Assembly (NCBI RefSeq): GCF_900636915.1 | Contig: NZ_LR134327.1 | Span: forward strand, 1,984,001-2,048,000 | Reading direction: 5' to 3' | Length of the DNA stretch: 64,000 nt | Source of the DNA: Aggregatibacter aphrophilus ATCC 33389 | GTDB taxonomy: Bacteria; Pseudomonadota; Gammaproteobacteria; Enterobacterales; Pasteurellaceae | Shown here: positions 16,603 through 26,359 of the stretch, in pieces | How positions within the stretch are numbered: position 1 is the first letter of the stretch | Layout: every line of letters begins with the position of its first letter | Made by a program: the position numbers and the translations under genes | The notes under the pieces: model-generated | Told to the model about the DNA's origin: nothing | Databases searched by the model: none | Seen by the model: the letters and a program-made list of their open reading frames with translations, nothing else

Positions 16603-17562
16603 TTATACCTGTTTGGCAGTAAAGTGTGCCGCTAATTGCTCCCATGCAACACGGTCGGCATCATTCTCGATGGTCGGCACTACAATACGAATATTTAAAT
16701 ATAAGTCGCCTGCCTCTTTGGCCGGAATGCCTTTACCTTTCAAGCGGATGCTTTTACCGTTTTGGCTGTTTGCCGGTAAGTTAATTTGTAGGCGTCCGCC
16801 AAGGGTAGTAACCTGAATCTTACCACCTAATGCTGCCTGCCACGGAAACACATCGATAGTTTGACAAACGTCTTTTTTATTTTTTACATAAAGATCAGGG
16901 CGTTCATGGAAACGAATTTTCAAATACAAATCGCCGTTTTCGCCGCCGTTAATACCGGGTAAACCTTGGCGCGCCAAACGGATTTGCTGTCCTTCGGTAA
17001 TACCTTTTGGAATTTTCACATTTAAGGTTTTATTTTGTTGGATAATTCTTCCATAATCGTCAATGGTTGGCACATTTAAACTCAAAGAACGCTCCGTGCC
17101 ATCATAAGCGGCGGCAATGTCAATACTGAGTTCTGCGTACTGATCTTCACCTTTCATTGGCCCTGTTTGGCGAGTACGGGATTGTTGCTGTCCACCACGC
17201 CCGAAGGCAGAAAACAGATCTTCAAAATGAAAATCTTCTTGTCCGAACGGCTCGCCGTCACCAGAATGGAACTCATAGTGGCGGAAACCGTTGGCATTGC
17301 CGTAAGCACCTTCAAATGGGTTACCCTGAGCTTGCGCCCGACCAAACGGGTTTGCCAACATTTCGTCATATTCTGCCCGTTTTTGCGGATCTTTTAAGGT
17401 TTCATAGGCTTCATTCACCTCCGCGGTTTTCTGCACTGCATCAGGATCTTTGCTCACATCAGGGTGATATTTACGCACCAATTTTCGATACGCTTTTTTA
17501 ATGCTGTCGAGGTCGGCGTTTTTTTCAACGCCCAATACCTCATAATAGGTTTGTTTTGCCAT
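16603..17562 (-). CDS. cbpA: DnaJ-class curved-DNA-binding protein CbpA
   Basis: CbpA is a DnaJ-type co-chaperone of DnaK that also binds curved DNA. The 319-residue protein has an N-terminal J domain with the invariant HPD (RKYHPDVSKD, about 30-39), a G/F-rich linker (about 70-125) and two C-terminal substrate-binding beta domains (VKIPKGITEGQQIRL; QINLPANSQNGKSIRLKGKG). No zinc-finger is present, as expected for CbpA rather than DnaJ. Upstream 17563-17841 is AT-rich and holds the divergent promoters of cbpA and der. Confidence 0.92.
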   Translation of the reverse strand: MAKQTYYEVLGVEKNADLDSIKKAYRKLVRKYHPDVSKDPDAVQKTAEVNEAYETLKDPQKRAEYDEMLANPFGRAQAQGNPFEGAYGNANGFRHYEFHSGDGEPFGQEDFHFEDLFSAFGRGGQQQSRTRQTGPMKGEDQYAELSIDIAAAYDGTERSLSLNVPTIDDYGRIIQQNKTLNVKIPKGITEGQQIRLARQGLPGINGGENGDLYLKIRFHERPDLYVKNKKDVCQTIDVFPWQAALGGKIQVTTLGGRLQINLPANSQNGKSIRLKGKGIPAKEAGDLYLNIRIVVPTIENDADRVAWEQLAAHFTAKQV

Positions 17563-17841
17563 AGTTATCCTTTTAAATGTTAATGTTTGTCATTCGGTTT
17601 ATTGTTGTTGTCGTTCCTCACTCACAAGCAACAACTAATGAACTCATCATAATTTGAGTAAATTTTGTTCTGTTTAATATAATAACAATATGAATTTTTT
17701 AAAGTAGTTTTTTCATCATTTAATTACCTCAAGCAACGCCTTGTCATTTCTCATTGCGGGTAAAATCCGCTATAATGCGAGCCATTTTTCCGGTGCCGAT
17801 TTCGACGTTTCCATGGCACATTTCATTTATAAGAGGTTTTT

Positions 17842-19371
17842 ATGACAACTCCTGTTGTTGCACTGGTTGGCCGTCCGAACGTGGGCAAATCCACCTTATT
17901 CAATCGTCTGACCCGCACCCGTGACGCGTTAGTCGCCGACTTCCCCGGCCTAACCCGTGACCGAAAATACGGCCATGCCCACCTCGCAGGTTATGACTTT
18001 ATTGTTATTGACACCGGCGGTATCGATGGCACGGAAGAAGGCGTAGAAGAAAAAATGGCGGAGCAATCATTACTTGCCATTGAAGAAGCGGACATTGTGT
18101 TATTTTTAGTAGATGCCCGCGCCGGCTTAACGTCAGCGGATATTGGTATCGCCAACTATTTACGCCAACGCCAAAATAAAACTACTGTGGTAGTCGCCAA
18201 TAAAGTGGACGGCATTGACGCTGACTCCCACTGTGCCGAGTTTTATCAATTAGGCTTAGGTGAAATCGCCCAAATTGCGGCTTCTCAAGGACGCGGTATC
18301 GCCAACCTGATGGAACAAGTATTAAGTCCGTTAGCGGAAAAAATGGCGGAAAAAGAGGAAGAAAGTGCGGTAGAAAATGATGATGTTTCTGAAATGGCTC
18401 AACACGATGAATGGGATGAGGATTTCGATTTTTCAAATGAAGAAGACACCGCGCTTTTAGATGAAGAATTGGCGCAGGAACAAACACCGGACAGTGAAAA
18501 TATCAAAATTGCCATTGTAGGACGTCCGAACGTGGGCAAATCCACGCTGACTAATCGCATTTTAGGCGAAGATCGCGTGGTGGTTTACGATATGCCGGGC
18601 ACCACCCGCGACAGTATTTATATTCCGATGGAACGTGACGGCCAACAATACACCTTAATCGACACTGCCGGTGTGCGTAAACGCGGTAAGGTGCATTTGG
18701 CGGTGGAAAAATTCTCCGTCATCAAAACGCTACAAGCCATTCAAGACGCTAATGTGGTATTGCTCACCATTGATGCACGGGAAAACATTTCCGACCAAGA
18801 TTTATCACTGCTTGGCTTTATCTTAAATGCCGGCCGTTCCTTGGTTATCGTGGTGAATAAATGGGACGGTTTGAATCAAGAGGTGAAAGATCGCGTGAAA
18901 TCGGAACTTGATCGCCGTTTGGATTTTATTGATTTCGCCCGTGTGCATTTTATTTCAGCCTTGCATGGCAGCGGTGTCGGCAATTTATTTGAATCTGTCA
19001 AAGAAGCCTATGAATGCGCCACGCAGAAAATGACCACATCCATGCTTACCCGCATTCTGCAAATTGCGGTGGATGAGCATCAACCGCCGATGATTGGCGG
19101 TCGTCGGGTGAAATTGAAATATGCCCACCCGGGCGGTTACAACCCGCCGATTATTGTGATTCACGGCAACCAAGTGGATAAACTGCCGGATTCCTACAAG
19201 CGTTATTTATCCAACCATTTCCGTCGTAGCTTGAAAATTATCGGTTCGCCAATTCGTCTGCAATTCCAAGAAGGCAATAATCCATTTGCCGGCAGACGCA
19301 ATAAACTCACGCCGAACCAATTACGTAAACGTAAACGTTTGATGAAGTTTATTAAGAAAGCAAAACGATAA
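17842..19371 (+). CDS. der: Ribosome-assembly GTPase Der (EngA)
   Basis: Double-GTPase required for 50S subunit assembly. The 509-residue protein has two P-loops, [14 protein letters not shown] (about 10-23) and [14 protein letters not shown] (about 229-242), each with its DTxG and NKxD motifs, an acidic linker between them (about 165-220), and a C-terminal KH-like domain followed by a basic tail. Start ATG 17842 follows AAGAGG. A -10 like TATAAT lies at about 17771. Confidence 0.97.
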   Translation: MTTPVVALVGRPNVGKSTLFNRLTRTRDALVADFPGLTRDRKYGHAHLAGYDFIVIDTGGIDGTEEGVEEKMAEQSLLAIEEADIVLFLVDARAGLTSADIGIANYLRQRQNKTTVVVANKVDGIDADSHCAEFYQLGLGEIAQIAASQGRGIANLMEQVLSPLAEKMAEKEEESAVENDDVSEMAQHDEWDEDFDFSNEEDTALLDEELAQEQTPDSENIKIAIVGRPNVGKSTLTNRILGEDRVVVYDMPGTTRDSIYIPMERDGQQYTLIDTAGVRKRGKVHLAVEKFSVIKTLQAIQDANVVLLTIDARENISDQDLSLLGFILNAGRSLVIVVNKWDGLNQEVKDRVKSELDRRLDFIDFARVHFISALHGSGVGNLFESVKEAYECATQKMTTSMLTRILQIAVDEHQPPMIGGRRVKLKYAHPGGYNPPIIVIHGNQVDKLPDSYKRYLSNHFRRSLKIIGSPIRLQFQEGNNPFAGRRNKLTPNQLRKRKRLMKFIKKAKR

Positions 19372-19373
19372 AC

Positions 19374-19405
19374 AAAAAGTGCGGTGAAAAATCACCGCAC
19401 TTTTT
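19374..19405. terminator. Bidirectional terminator made of paired uptake sequences
   Basis: Perfect 14-bp stem AAAAAGTGCGGTGA / TCACCGCACTTTTT with an AAAA loop between converging der and the DUF4153 gene. A/T runs on both sides let it work on both strands. Confidence 0.9.
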
Positions 19406-19411
19406 TATCTT

Positions 19412-21235
19412 CTATTTATAGAATACGCCGTTAATGGATAGCCGTTGTGCGGCATAACCTTTGTAGTCACCTCTTTCGTCATATTCAATAGTTAAATAAT
19501 CAAAAAAGACCACTACGTCACCTAACACTACATAAGGTTTGGCGTCTTTTGTTAAGATTGCCAACTCATTTTTAGTGTATTTTTTGTGAATATCCAAATT
19601 GTATCGAACAAACAAATCACGCAAATAGGCATCAAGATTCCATGTAACGTATTCTCCACCCTCTTTTCGTTGTATTTTTAACAAAAAATCCGGCGGGTTA
19701 TTGTTGCGCAAGAAATCTCCGCATTTGACATAAGCACCATTTAATTTGCCGTGCGAATCTAAAACCGCTTCCAATCCAATCTGACAATCCTCTTCTTTTG
19801 AATTAAGCTCACTAATGGTAAATCGACGATCTGCTACTTCACCGTTAAGCCACAGGAAACGGTTGTAATTCTGAATGTCCATAAACTGCTCTTGTTTATT
19901 TTCAATCTCAAAATAAGACACCAATTCCTCTTGATAACCATTCGATTCAGGCAACCATTCATAAAGCGATTTTTCTTTCGAAATACCATAATGTTGTTTG
20001 AATTCCTCAACCCATTGTTCATCTGCTCGTAACAACACTGCATAAGTTCTATTGCGAAATTCATCAGACAATTTAGCATCATTTCCTCGAGTCGCTGTCC
20101 ATTGTTTAATGTGCTCTTCAGTTAATTTGCCATTGCTATCTAATAATTGTTGAGTTTTTACAAAATTATCAAAACGAGCCAATTGATCTTGGTAAGCGAT
20201 TTGGTTTGCGTCAATCACAAAAACATTACTTAATAACGCTAGCAACAACACGCCGGCAAGAAGACGATATTGTCTGATTTTCGGCACGAGCAAAATGAAG
20301 TTCCATAATGCAAGAACCATAGCCCCCATGAGTAAATACACGCGATCTTGAGTCAAGCCATAATACTGAATGCGAATAGACATGGCATACCACAACATCA
20401 CCAACGGCAATAAATTGAGCCACGGCAACAGACGATAAAACTTCTGCCATTTTTCGTTATCCAACAGGATTTGCAAGGCATAAAGCACAATGCCAATCAT
20501 CAAATAAGGAAATGCCACATTGGCGATCATGCCTTCCGGCATTTTACCTTGGATCAAAATCGATACTGCATAAGCGTAAATAATCAGAGTATAAATCACC
20601 AACGCAGGGGATAAAATCCAGTTTAGCAGAATCTTGCTTAATTCATTAAAACGCCCGCTAAAGAGATTTTCTCGTTGCGACAAACTTAAATATGCCAGTG
20701 GGAAAATCCACCACCACGTCACTAACCAAATCCGAGAATACATCGACAAGGCATACATATCCACATGGAATAATGCTTGAATGGCTGCTGCCAATCCGTT
20801 GCCTATTCCACCGATGATCAGCGCAAACAATGTAGCAATCACAGCATTGAGCATATTATTGAGCAAGATGCTCATAAAAGTGCGGTTGTTTTTTGCCAGG
20901 TTTTTACACAAGAAAATTACTAATACGGCAAGGTTTAAAATACCGAAACGCGCACTTTGTATGAAATCGTTAAGATCAACCAATGTCGCCAACACTCCAA
21001 ACGCGATAGGAATAAAAATACTCAAACGATAATATTTATTTCCATGGGTCAAATTAACCAACATAAACGCCATTGGCGCCCATAGCAAAAAGTCGGCATA
21101 ACGCTCCATCATTGCCTTGGGTTCAGGGGCAAAAATCGGGATTGCACCACAAATTGCCACCAATAAAAGCTCAACCGGGTGTCGAATCAAAGCCTGCTTC
21201 GCAAGTTGAACAAATTGCAAGAGCCATTTTTTCAT
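19412..21235 (-). CDS. DUF4153 family multi-pass membrane protein
   Basis: The 607-residue protein has about ten hydrophobic segments in residues 1-345 (for example around 20-35, 48-60, 72-86, 94-110 and 125-150) followed by a soluble C-terminal domain of some 250 residues. This is the layout of DUF4153 proteins, whose function is unknown. It is transcribed with sotB and the AsmA-like gene on the minus strand. The C-terminal domain has two cysteines (in EEDCQIGLE and YVKCGDFLR) that could form a disulfide if it faces the periplasm. Confidence 0.6.
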   Translation of the reverse strand: MKKWLLQFVQLAKQALIRHPVELLLVAICGAIPIFAPEPKAMMERYADFLLWAPMAFMLVNLTHGNKYYRLSIFIPIAFGVLATLVDLNDFIQSARFGILNLAVLVIFLCKNLAKNNRTFMSILLNNMLNAVIATLFALIIGGIGNGLAAAIQALFHVDMYALSMYSRIWLVTWWWIFPLAYLSLSQRENLFSGRFNELSKILLNWILSPALVIYTLIIYAYAVSILIQGKMPEGMIANVAFPYLMIGIVLYALQILLDNEKWQKFYRLLPWLNLLPLVMLWYAMSIRIQYYGLTQDRVYLLMGAMVLALWNFILLVPKIRQYRLLAGVLLLALLSNVFVIDANQIAYQDQLARFDNFVKTQQLLDSNGKLTEEHIKQWTATRGNDAKLSDEFRNRTYAVLLRADEQWVEEFKQHYGISKEKSLYEWLPESNGYQEELVSYFEIENKQEQFMDIQNYNRFLWLNGEVADRRFTISELNSKEEDCQIGLEAVLDSHGKLNGAYVKCGDFLRNNNPPDFLLKIQRKEGGEYVTWNLDAYLRDLFVRYNLDIHKKYTKNELAILTKDAKPYVVLGDVVVFFDYLTIEYDERGDYKGYAAQRLSINGVFYK

Positions 21236-21253
21236 AAAATTTCCTTCTTTTTA

Positions 21254-22444
21254 TTAGAGATTATTTCCGCTATTGGCTTTTCCATAGCGAAAATGAATAT
21301 AAATAAACAGCAGTAGCCCCATCGCTGCAAAGGCCGCCCCGGAAAAACCGATATTGGCTAAACCAAGATGTTGCATCACTTGATTTCCAAACAACGCACC
21401 TCCTCCTATACCAATGTTATATAGCCCCGAATAAATGGCCATGGCCACATCCGTCGCATCCGGCGCCAGTTGCAACACCCGCACCTGCAAACTCAGTCCA
21501 ATACCCGAAATACCAACACCCCATACGAATGCCAGTAAATACATGGAAAATTCGCTATGACTGAATGGTAATAGCAAGATCAAAGAAAGTACTAAAATAG
21601 CCATGGACGCCAACAAGAATTTGGCCGGCGCAAAACGGTGAAAGCGGTTAAAGAGAAGGCTTGCGGTTACCCCTGACAACCCAAAAATCAATAAAATTGC
21701 AGTGGCCACACCATCACTCATTCCTCCAACGCGAATGATGAAGGGCTCAATATAACTATAAGCGGTAAAATGCGCTGAGATAATAAGTATAGTTAATGCA
21801 TAGAGTCCCACTAATAACGGGCGCTTAAATAAAGAAGGCACGCTACTTAGTGAACCGGCGTTGCGACTAGCCAAGTGCGGTAGGAATCGATAAAGCAATA
21901 AGAGGATACAAAACGCAAGAAAAGCAATAATGCCAAAGGCTTCTCGCCAACCTAAAAACTGTCCGATAACCCGTCCGAGCGGCAAACCTAACACCATCGC
22001 CAACGCACTGCCCATCGCCAATAGCCCGATGGCCTGCGCTTTTTTGTCTTTCGGCGCCACACGCACAGCCAAGGATGTGGTAATCGACCAGAAAATTGCG
22101 TGAGTAAACGCAATGCCGATACGGGAAAGCAACAACACCCAAAAATCCCACGCCAATACCGACAAAATATGGCTGGCAACAAAAATAATGAATAATTTAA
22201 TTAACAGGCTACGCCGTTCCAATTTTGCCGTCATCAACATAAACGGCAACGACATGAGGGAGACAATCCAAGCATAAATGGTAATCATCAGCCCGGTTTG
22301 CGCCACGGGGATTTGAAAACTGTGAGCAATGTCTGAAAGTAAAGCCACCGGTAAAAACTCGGTGGTGTTAAATACAAAAGCGGCAAAAGCCAACAAAACG
22401 ACGCGGAAAAATTTTAGGCGTCGAACAATTCTTAAAGCAACCAT
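21254..22444 (-). CDS. sotB: Sugar efflux MFS transporter (SotB family)
   Basis: Twelve-helix major facilitator of the SotB/YdeA type, which exports sugars such as arabinose or IPTG-like compounds in E. coli. The 396 residues start with the conserved AFVFNTTEFLPVALL segment in helix 1, and LGLPLGRVIGQFLGWREAF gives the antiporter-type motif C in helix 5. It starts 2 bp after the AsmA-like gene. The physiological substrate is unknown. Confidence 0.8.
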   Translation of the reverse strand: MVALRIVRRLKFFRVVLLAFAAFVFNTTEFLPVALLSDIAHSFQIPVAQTGLMITIYAWIVSLMSLPFMLMTAKLERRSLLIKLFIIFVASHILSVLAWDFWVLLLSRIGIAFTHAIFWSITTSLAVRVAPKDKKAQAIGLLAMGSALAMVLGLPLGRVIGQFLGWREAFGIIAFLAFCILLLLYRFLPHLASRNAGSLSSVPSLFKRPLLVGLYALTILIISAHFTAYSYIEPFIIRVGGMSDGVATAILLIFGLSGVTASLLFNRFHRFAPAKFLLASMAILVLSLILLLPFSHSEFSMYLLAFVWGVGISGIGLSLQVRVLQLAPDATDVAMAIYSGLYNIGIGGGALFGNQVMQHLGLANIGFSGAAFAAMGLLLFIYIHFRYGKANSGNNL

Positions 22445-22446
22445 CG

Positions 22447-23649
22447 TTATTGTTTTAATTTACGTTTAATAAGATCTTTAATTTTACTGCGCAAGTTTTT
22501 GTCAAATTGCACTTCATATTGCGGTGAATAGCAGCTATCAAAAAAGCGAATTGGCAAAGTGAACTCCGCATATTTTTCATCGGTCGGATGCAGATTTAAA
22601 TCAACGTTACATTGCATAGATTGTAAATCCACAATGCCCTTTCCCTCACCTAAAAGTGCGGTGGTTTTTAACGACATTTTTTCAATGTCCAGTTGATGCC
22701 CATTGAGTCGGAAAAGGCTGGTCGCTTGATCATATTTGGTGTTTAAGCTGACTTTCTCTTTAAGTTCTGCATCATTCCAATTGATCGGTAAATACTGCCC
22801 TGCTAAGTCCAACAGATTCAAACCCAATAATTCGCCGTTTTTAGCATCGAAAAAGAATTCACCGTTAATGATTTGAGAATGGGCAAACTGCACGGCAATC
22901 TCTACATCAGCGGAACCGGTAATAGTTTTCGGGAAAGTCAGCCACATCAACAAACGTTCAATAGGATAATTTCTAGCGGAAAAAGCGACCGCACTTTGTT
23001 CCGGCTCGCTTACATAATCCAAGTGCGCAGTACAAGGCAAATTCGGTAGGCAGCCGGAATCAATATCTGCAGTGAGATGTTTGGTGTATTGGGATAAATC
23101 CAACTCCGTTTTAACAAAACCTACCTTCTCTTCATTTAAAACAACATGATCAAAATAGGCTGCAAGTTTTCTCTCATTACTGCGCTCAATTCCGCCTTTG
23201 ATAAAGCGAAAATTAAAAATTCTATTGTTACCGTACAGTGGTTTTGCTAATTCCACCACAATCTGACTATCACCACTCAACGCGATATTGTCAGGAGTAA
23301 TGTTATCAAGGGAAAAATCAGAGAAACGCATTTGAATATTTGCCGAGTTTTGCGCGTTTTCAGAGAGCTTAACATTTTGAATGTCGACTTCCTGCAATTT
23401 GACATCACCAAAAAACATTGCCGATAAGGGAAATTTGCCTGTCAGTTTTTCAATGCTAATTTGGTTGTGTTTAACGCTTTCAAAAGCCAAATAAGGCTGC
23501 GGAAAAACGCCAATATTAAACTCTTGGAAAGTGGTTTCATGTTGCGCCAGTTTAGCGGTGACCTTGGTTTCCAACTTCTGAATTTGGACATAAAAAAATG
23601 CAAAGATCGCCAATATCACGACCAAAGTAATGATTGCGATCTTTTTCAT
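22447..23649 (-). CDS. AsmA-like inner-membrane-anchored periplasmic protein
   Basis: The 400-residue product has one N-terminal membrane anchor (residues 4-21) and a long beta-rich periplasmic part. Its position directly after dcd and udk matches E. coli asmA (udk-dcd-asmA), and H. influenzae has the same order. AsmA-family proteins are lipid-transfer bridge proteins in the envelope. This one is shorter than E. coli AsmA (617 residues) and sequence similarity is weak by eye, so the family call rests partly on synteny. It abuts dcd with no gap. Confidence 0.6.
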   Translation of the reverse strand: MKKIAIITLVVILAIFAFFYVQIQKLETKVTAKLAQHETTFQEFNIGVFPQPYLAFESVKHNQISIEKLTGKFPLSAMFFGDVKLQEVDIQNVKLSENAQNSANIQMRFSDFSLDNITPDNIALSGDSQIVVELAKPLYGNNRIFNFRFIKGGIERSNERKLAAYFDHVVLNEEKVGFVKTELDLSQYTKHLTADIDSGCLPNLPCTAHLDYVSEPEQSAVAFSARNYPIERLLMWLTFPKTITGSADVEIAVQFAHSQIINGEFFFDAKNGELLGLNLLDLAGQYLPINWNDAELKEKVSLNTKYDQATSLFRLNGHQLDIEKMSLKTTALLGEGKGIVDLQSMQCNVDLNLHPTDEKYAEFTLPIRFFDSCYSPQYEVQFDKNLRSKIKDLIKRKLKQ

Positions 23650-24237
23650 TTATTTGTCCTCGTCAATACGGCTGGCAACAGCATTTTGCTGGTTTTTATA
23701 TTTAGCATCTTTGCGACTGCTGTAAGGGCGTGCAGCTGGGCCACTTAACACTTCAAAACTCAATGCACCAATAATCATATTTGGGCGCAACGCCAACGGC
23801 AGCTTGCCGGAATTGTAAAATTCCAACACAATTTTGCCCTCCCAGCCTGGGTCAATGCGATGTGCGGTCACATGCACCATTAAACCTAAACGAGCCAAAG
23901 AAGAACGTCCATCCAGCCAACCGATAATATTGGCCGGCAGTTTTACCGATTCCAAAGTGGTGGCAAGAGCAAGCACACCGGGGTGTAAAAAGAAGGCTTC
24001 ATCATCGCCGATAATAATTTCATCGCTCATCACTGATTCTAACTGCGCCGACACTTCTTCTTTCGGACCGCTTAAATCAATGTAAGGTGCGGAATGTTCA
24101 CGGAACACACGGAAAGAATTACCCAAGCGGACATCAATAGTAGCGCCGTTAATTTTGTCATTTGATGGACGCGGACTAAGAGAAATTAAACCTTCGTCTA
24201 AATAACGTTCAATGTCAGTATCACATAATCTCATCAT
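23650..24237 (-). CDS. dcd: dCTP deaminase
   Basis: Deaminates dCTP to dUTP, the main source of dUMP for thymidylate in Gram-negative bacteria. The 195-residue trimer-forming protein shows the RSSLARLG loop (about 110-117), the catalytic glutamate region [10 protein letters not shown], and the C-terminal [13 protein letters not shown]. Family members usually start MRLCD, so the second ATG (24234) is the more likely start. It follows udk by 6 bp. Confidence 0.95.
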   Translation of the reverse strand: MMRLCDTDIERYLDEGLISLSPRPSNDKINGATIDVRLGNSFRVFREHSAPYIDLSGPKEEVSAQLESVMSDEIIIGDDEAFFLHPGVLALATTLESVKLPANIIGWLDGRSSLARLGLMVHVTAHRIDPGWEGKIVLEFYNSGKLPLALRPNMIIGALSFEVLSGPAARPYSSRKDAKYKNQQNAVASRIDEDK

Positions 24238-24243
24238 CTGCTC

Positions 24244-24894
24244 CTATTTTTTACTTAATAGCTGCATGATTTGGGCTTTTAGCATATTGATGGCAATACG
24301 ATTTTTGCCACCACGCGGAATCACAATATCGGCGTGCTGTTTAGAAGGCTCGATAAACTGTAGGAACATTGGGCGCACAGTGGCGCGATATTGATCAATG
24401 ACCGATTGAAGGGAACGTCCGCGTTCTTCCATGTCACGCTGTAAACGACGAATAAAACAAATATCCAACGGCGTATCCACAAACACTGAAATATCCGTTA
24501 ACTGACGTACGCGTTCATCAGTAAGCAACAAAATACCTTCTAAAATAACAATACGTTTTGGGGTGAAATAAGTGACGTCGTTGGTACGAGTGTGATCCAC
24601 ATAACTATAAACAGGAATTTCCACGGCCTTGCCAGCTTTTAAAGATTTCAAATGTTGGATAAGCAAGTCACGATCCATGGAATTGGGATGGTCATAATTG
24701 GTTTTGACCCGTTCGGACATTTCTAAATGATTTTGATCTTTGTAATAACTATCTTCCGCAATGATGCCGATTTCTTCACAGCCCAATTCATTACACAGCT
24801 CTTTGTGTACCGTAGAAGCAATAGAACTTTTACCTGAAGCCGAAGCGCCTGCAATGGCGATAATAATACAAGATGAAGTTTGATTCTCTGACAT
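24244..24894 (-). CDS. udk: Uridine/cytidine kinase
   Basis: Phosphorylates uridine and cytidine in pyrimidine salvage. The 216-residue protein has P-loop [12 protein letters not shown] (about 16-27), AEDSYYKDQ, the NYDHPNSMD substrate segment and [13 protein letters not shown] near the lid. It is first in the minus-strand run udk-dcd-asmA-sotB, divergent from the afu operon. Confidence 0.96.
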   Translation of the reverse strand: MSENQTSSCIIIAIAGASASGKSSIASTVHKELCNELGCEEIGIIAEDSYYKDQNHLEMSERVKTNYDHPNSMDRDLLIQHLKSLKAGKAVEIPVYSYVDHTRTNDVTYFTPKRIVILEGILLLTDERVRQLTDISVFVDTPLDICFIRRLQRDMEERGRSLQSVIDQYRATVRPMFLQFIEPSKQHADIVIPRGGKNRIAINMLKAQIMQLLSKK

Positions 24895-25042
24895 GCCGTT
24901 TCCCTTTCTCTTATAGACGTGAATAAATTGGCGGAATTATAAAGAAAAACGCGGCATATTTATAGAAATAACACTGAGAATCGATGAAATTTCTACGGAT
25001 AATTCGCCACGTAAGACAACTAGGCCATAAAATTATTATTTT

Positions 25043-25092
25043 TGTGAGAATTCTCACATTAATTTCTAACAATTTTGGGTAAGATGCCCCCA
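25043..25092 (+). promoter_or_regulatory. Class II CRP-dependent promoter of the afu operon
   Basis: A perfect 16-bp palindrome TGTGA-GAATTC-TCACA (25043-25058) matches the CRP consensus halves exactly. A -10 element TAAGAT lies at 25080-25085, giving a start near 25092; the CRP centre (25050.5) is then at -41.5, the class II position. No good -35 box is present, as expected for activator dependence. No convincing Fur box was seen here. Confidence 0.8.
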
Positions 25093-25164
25093 ACCTAAAA
25101 CCACGAGCTAGTCACGCTCAATATAATATTTCTATAAATCATGGACAATAAAGAGGTTATCTGT

Positions 25165-26205
25165 ATGAAATTAAAATCACTTTCTCTTGCAATTTCCACC
25201 GCACTTTTAGCCGGCGGATTAATGGCGAGCCAAGCGGCTGTTGCAAAAGGTCGCTTAGTCGTTTATTGCAGTGCCACCAACATCTTATGTGAAACTACTA
25301 CCAAAGCCTTTGGTGAAAAATATGATGTAAAAACCTCATTTATTCGTAACGGCTCAGGCAGTACCTTTGCCAAAGTAGAAGCAGAAAAAAATAACCCGCA
25401 AGCAGACGTGTGGTTTGGCGGCACGTTTGACCCACAAGCCCAAGCTGCAGAGCTTGGTTTGATCGAACCATACAAATCCAAACATATTGATGAAATCGTA
25501 GAACGTTTTCGCGATCCGGCCAAAACCAAAGGTCACTATGTTTCTGCTATTTACATGGGGATCTTAGGCTTTGGCGTGAATACCGAACGTTTGGCCAAAC
25601 TAGGTATTAAAGAAGTACCAAAATGTTGGAAAGACTTAACAGATCCACGCTTAAAAGGTGAAGTACAAATTGCAGACCCGCAAAGTGCCGGTACTGCCTA
25701 CACAGCATTAGCGACTTTCGTTCAACTTTGGGGCGAAGATAAAGCCTTTGATTTCTTAAAAGCCTTACATCCGAACGTTTCCCAATATACCAAATCCGGC
25801 GTCACCCCATCCCGTAACGCTGCCCGTGGTGAAACCGCAGTGGGCATCGGATTCTTACACGACTATGCGCTTGAAAAACGCCAAGGTGCACCATTAGAAC
25901 TCGTTGTTCCATGTGAAGGCACCGGCTACGAATTAGGCGGCGTGAGCATCTTAAAAGGTGCACGTAATATGGACAACGCGAAATTATTCGTGGATTGGGC
26001 GTTATCCAAAGAAGGTCAAGAATTGGCATGGAAACAAGGCGATTCCTTACAAATCTTAACCAATACTACTGCAGAGCAATCTCCGACAGCATTTGACCCG
26101 AACAAACTTAACTTAATCAATTACGACTTTGAGAAATACGGTGCTACCGAACAACGCAAAGCCTTAATTGAAAAATGGGTACAAGACGTGAAATTGGCGA
26201 AATAA
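25165..26205 (+). CDS. afuA: AfuA periplasmic binding protein, copy 1 (sugar-phosphate type)
   Basis: Start ATG 25165 has AAGAGG 8 bases upstream; 346 residues, with a signal peptide cleaved after AVA (27). AfuA was first called an iron-binding protein, but the Actinobacillus pleuropneumoniae protein binds glucose-6-phosphate, fructose-6-phosphate and sedoheptulose-7-phosphate. The residues recalled as contacting the sugar (His205, Asp206, Glu229 of the mature protein) are present here as H232-D233 (in FLHDY) and E256 (in GTGYE), exactly 27 higher in precursor numbering. It heads an operon with a second afuA, afuB and afuC under a CRP-type promoter, which fits carbon-source uptake. Confidence 0.9.
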   Translation: MKLKSLSLAISTALLAGGLMASQAAVAKGRLVVYCSATNILCETTTKAFGEKYDVKTSFIRNGSGSTFAKVEAEKNNPQADVWFGGTFDPQAQAAELGLIEPYKSKHIDEIVERFRDPAKTKGHYVSAIYMGILGFGVNTERLAKLGIKEVPKCWKDLTDPRLKGEVQIADPQSAGTAYTALATFVQLWGEDKAFDFLKALHPNVSQYTKSGVTPSRNAARGETAVGIGFLHDYALEKRQGAPLELVVPCEGTGYELGGVSILKGARNMDNAKLFVDWALSKEGQELAWKQGDSLQILTNTTAEQSPTAFDPNKLNLINYDFEKYGATEQRKALIEKWVQDVKLAK

Positions 26206-26209
26206 CGCT

Positions 26210-26253
26210 AAAAGTGCGGTTGAAAATCCATGTGTTTTTTTAACCGCACTTTT
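26210..26253 (+). terminator. Uptake-sequence stem-loop after afuA copy 1
   Basis: Inverted uptake sequences (AAAAGTGCGGTT at 26210-26221, AACCGCACTTTT at 26242-26253) enclose a 20-base loop. It may partly terminate, giving more of the first binding protein than of downstream genes. Confidence 0.65.
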
Positions 26254-26261
26254 GTTGTTTA

Positions 26262-26333
26262 AATAGCATGCATCTTCCAACGCATGCTTATCACTATCAT
26301 AAGGGACTCGCGTCAAACGACGCGCGCCAGCAT
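26262..26333. repeat. BIME-like inverted pair of palindromic units (copy 4)
   Basis: The left unit (TAG at 26264) is GCATGC-ATCTTCCAAC-GCATGC; the right unit contains CGCGTC-AAAC-GACGCG (26310-26325). Arrangement and loop sequence match the elements at 531, 1447 and 2266. It separates the two tandem afuA genes and leaves the ribosome site AGGAG of the second gene intact. Confidence 0.55.
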
Positions 26334-26359
26334 AAAATAAAAAACACAGGAGTGTTCAA

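Noticed and set aside
24895..25164. Fur box for the afu operon
   Set aside because: No adequate match to GATAATGATAATCATTATC; the clear element is a CRP site.
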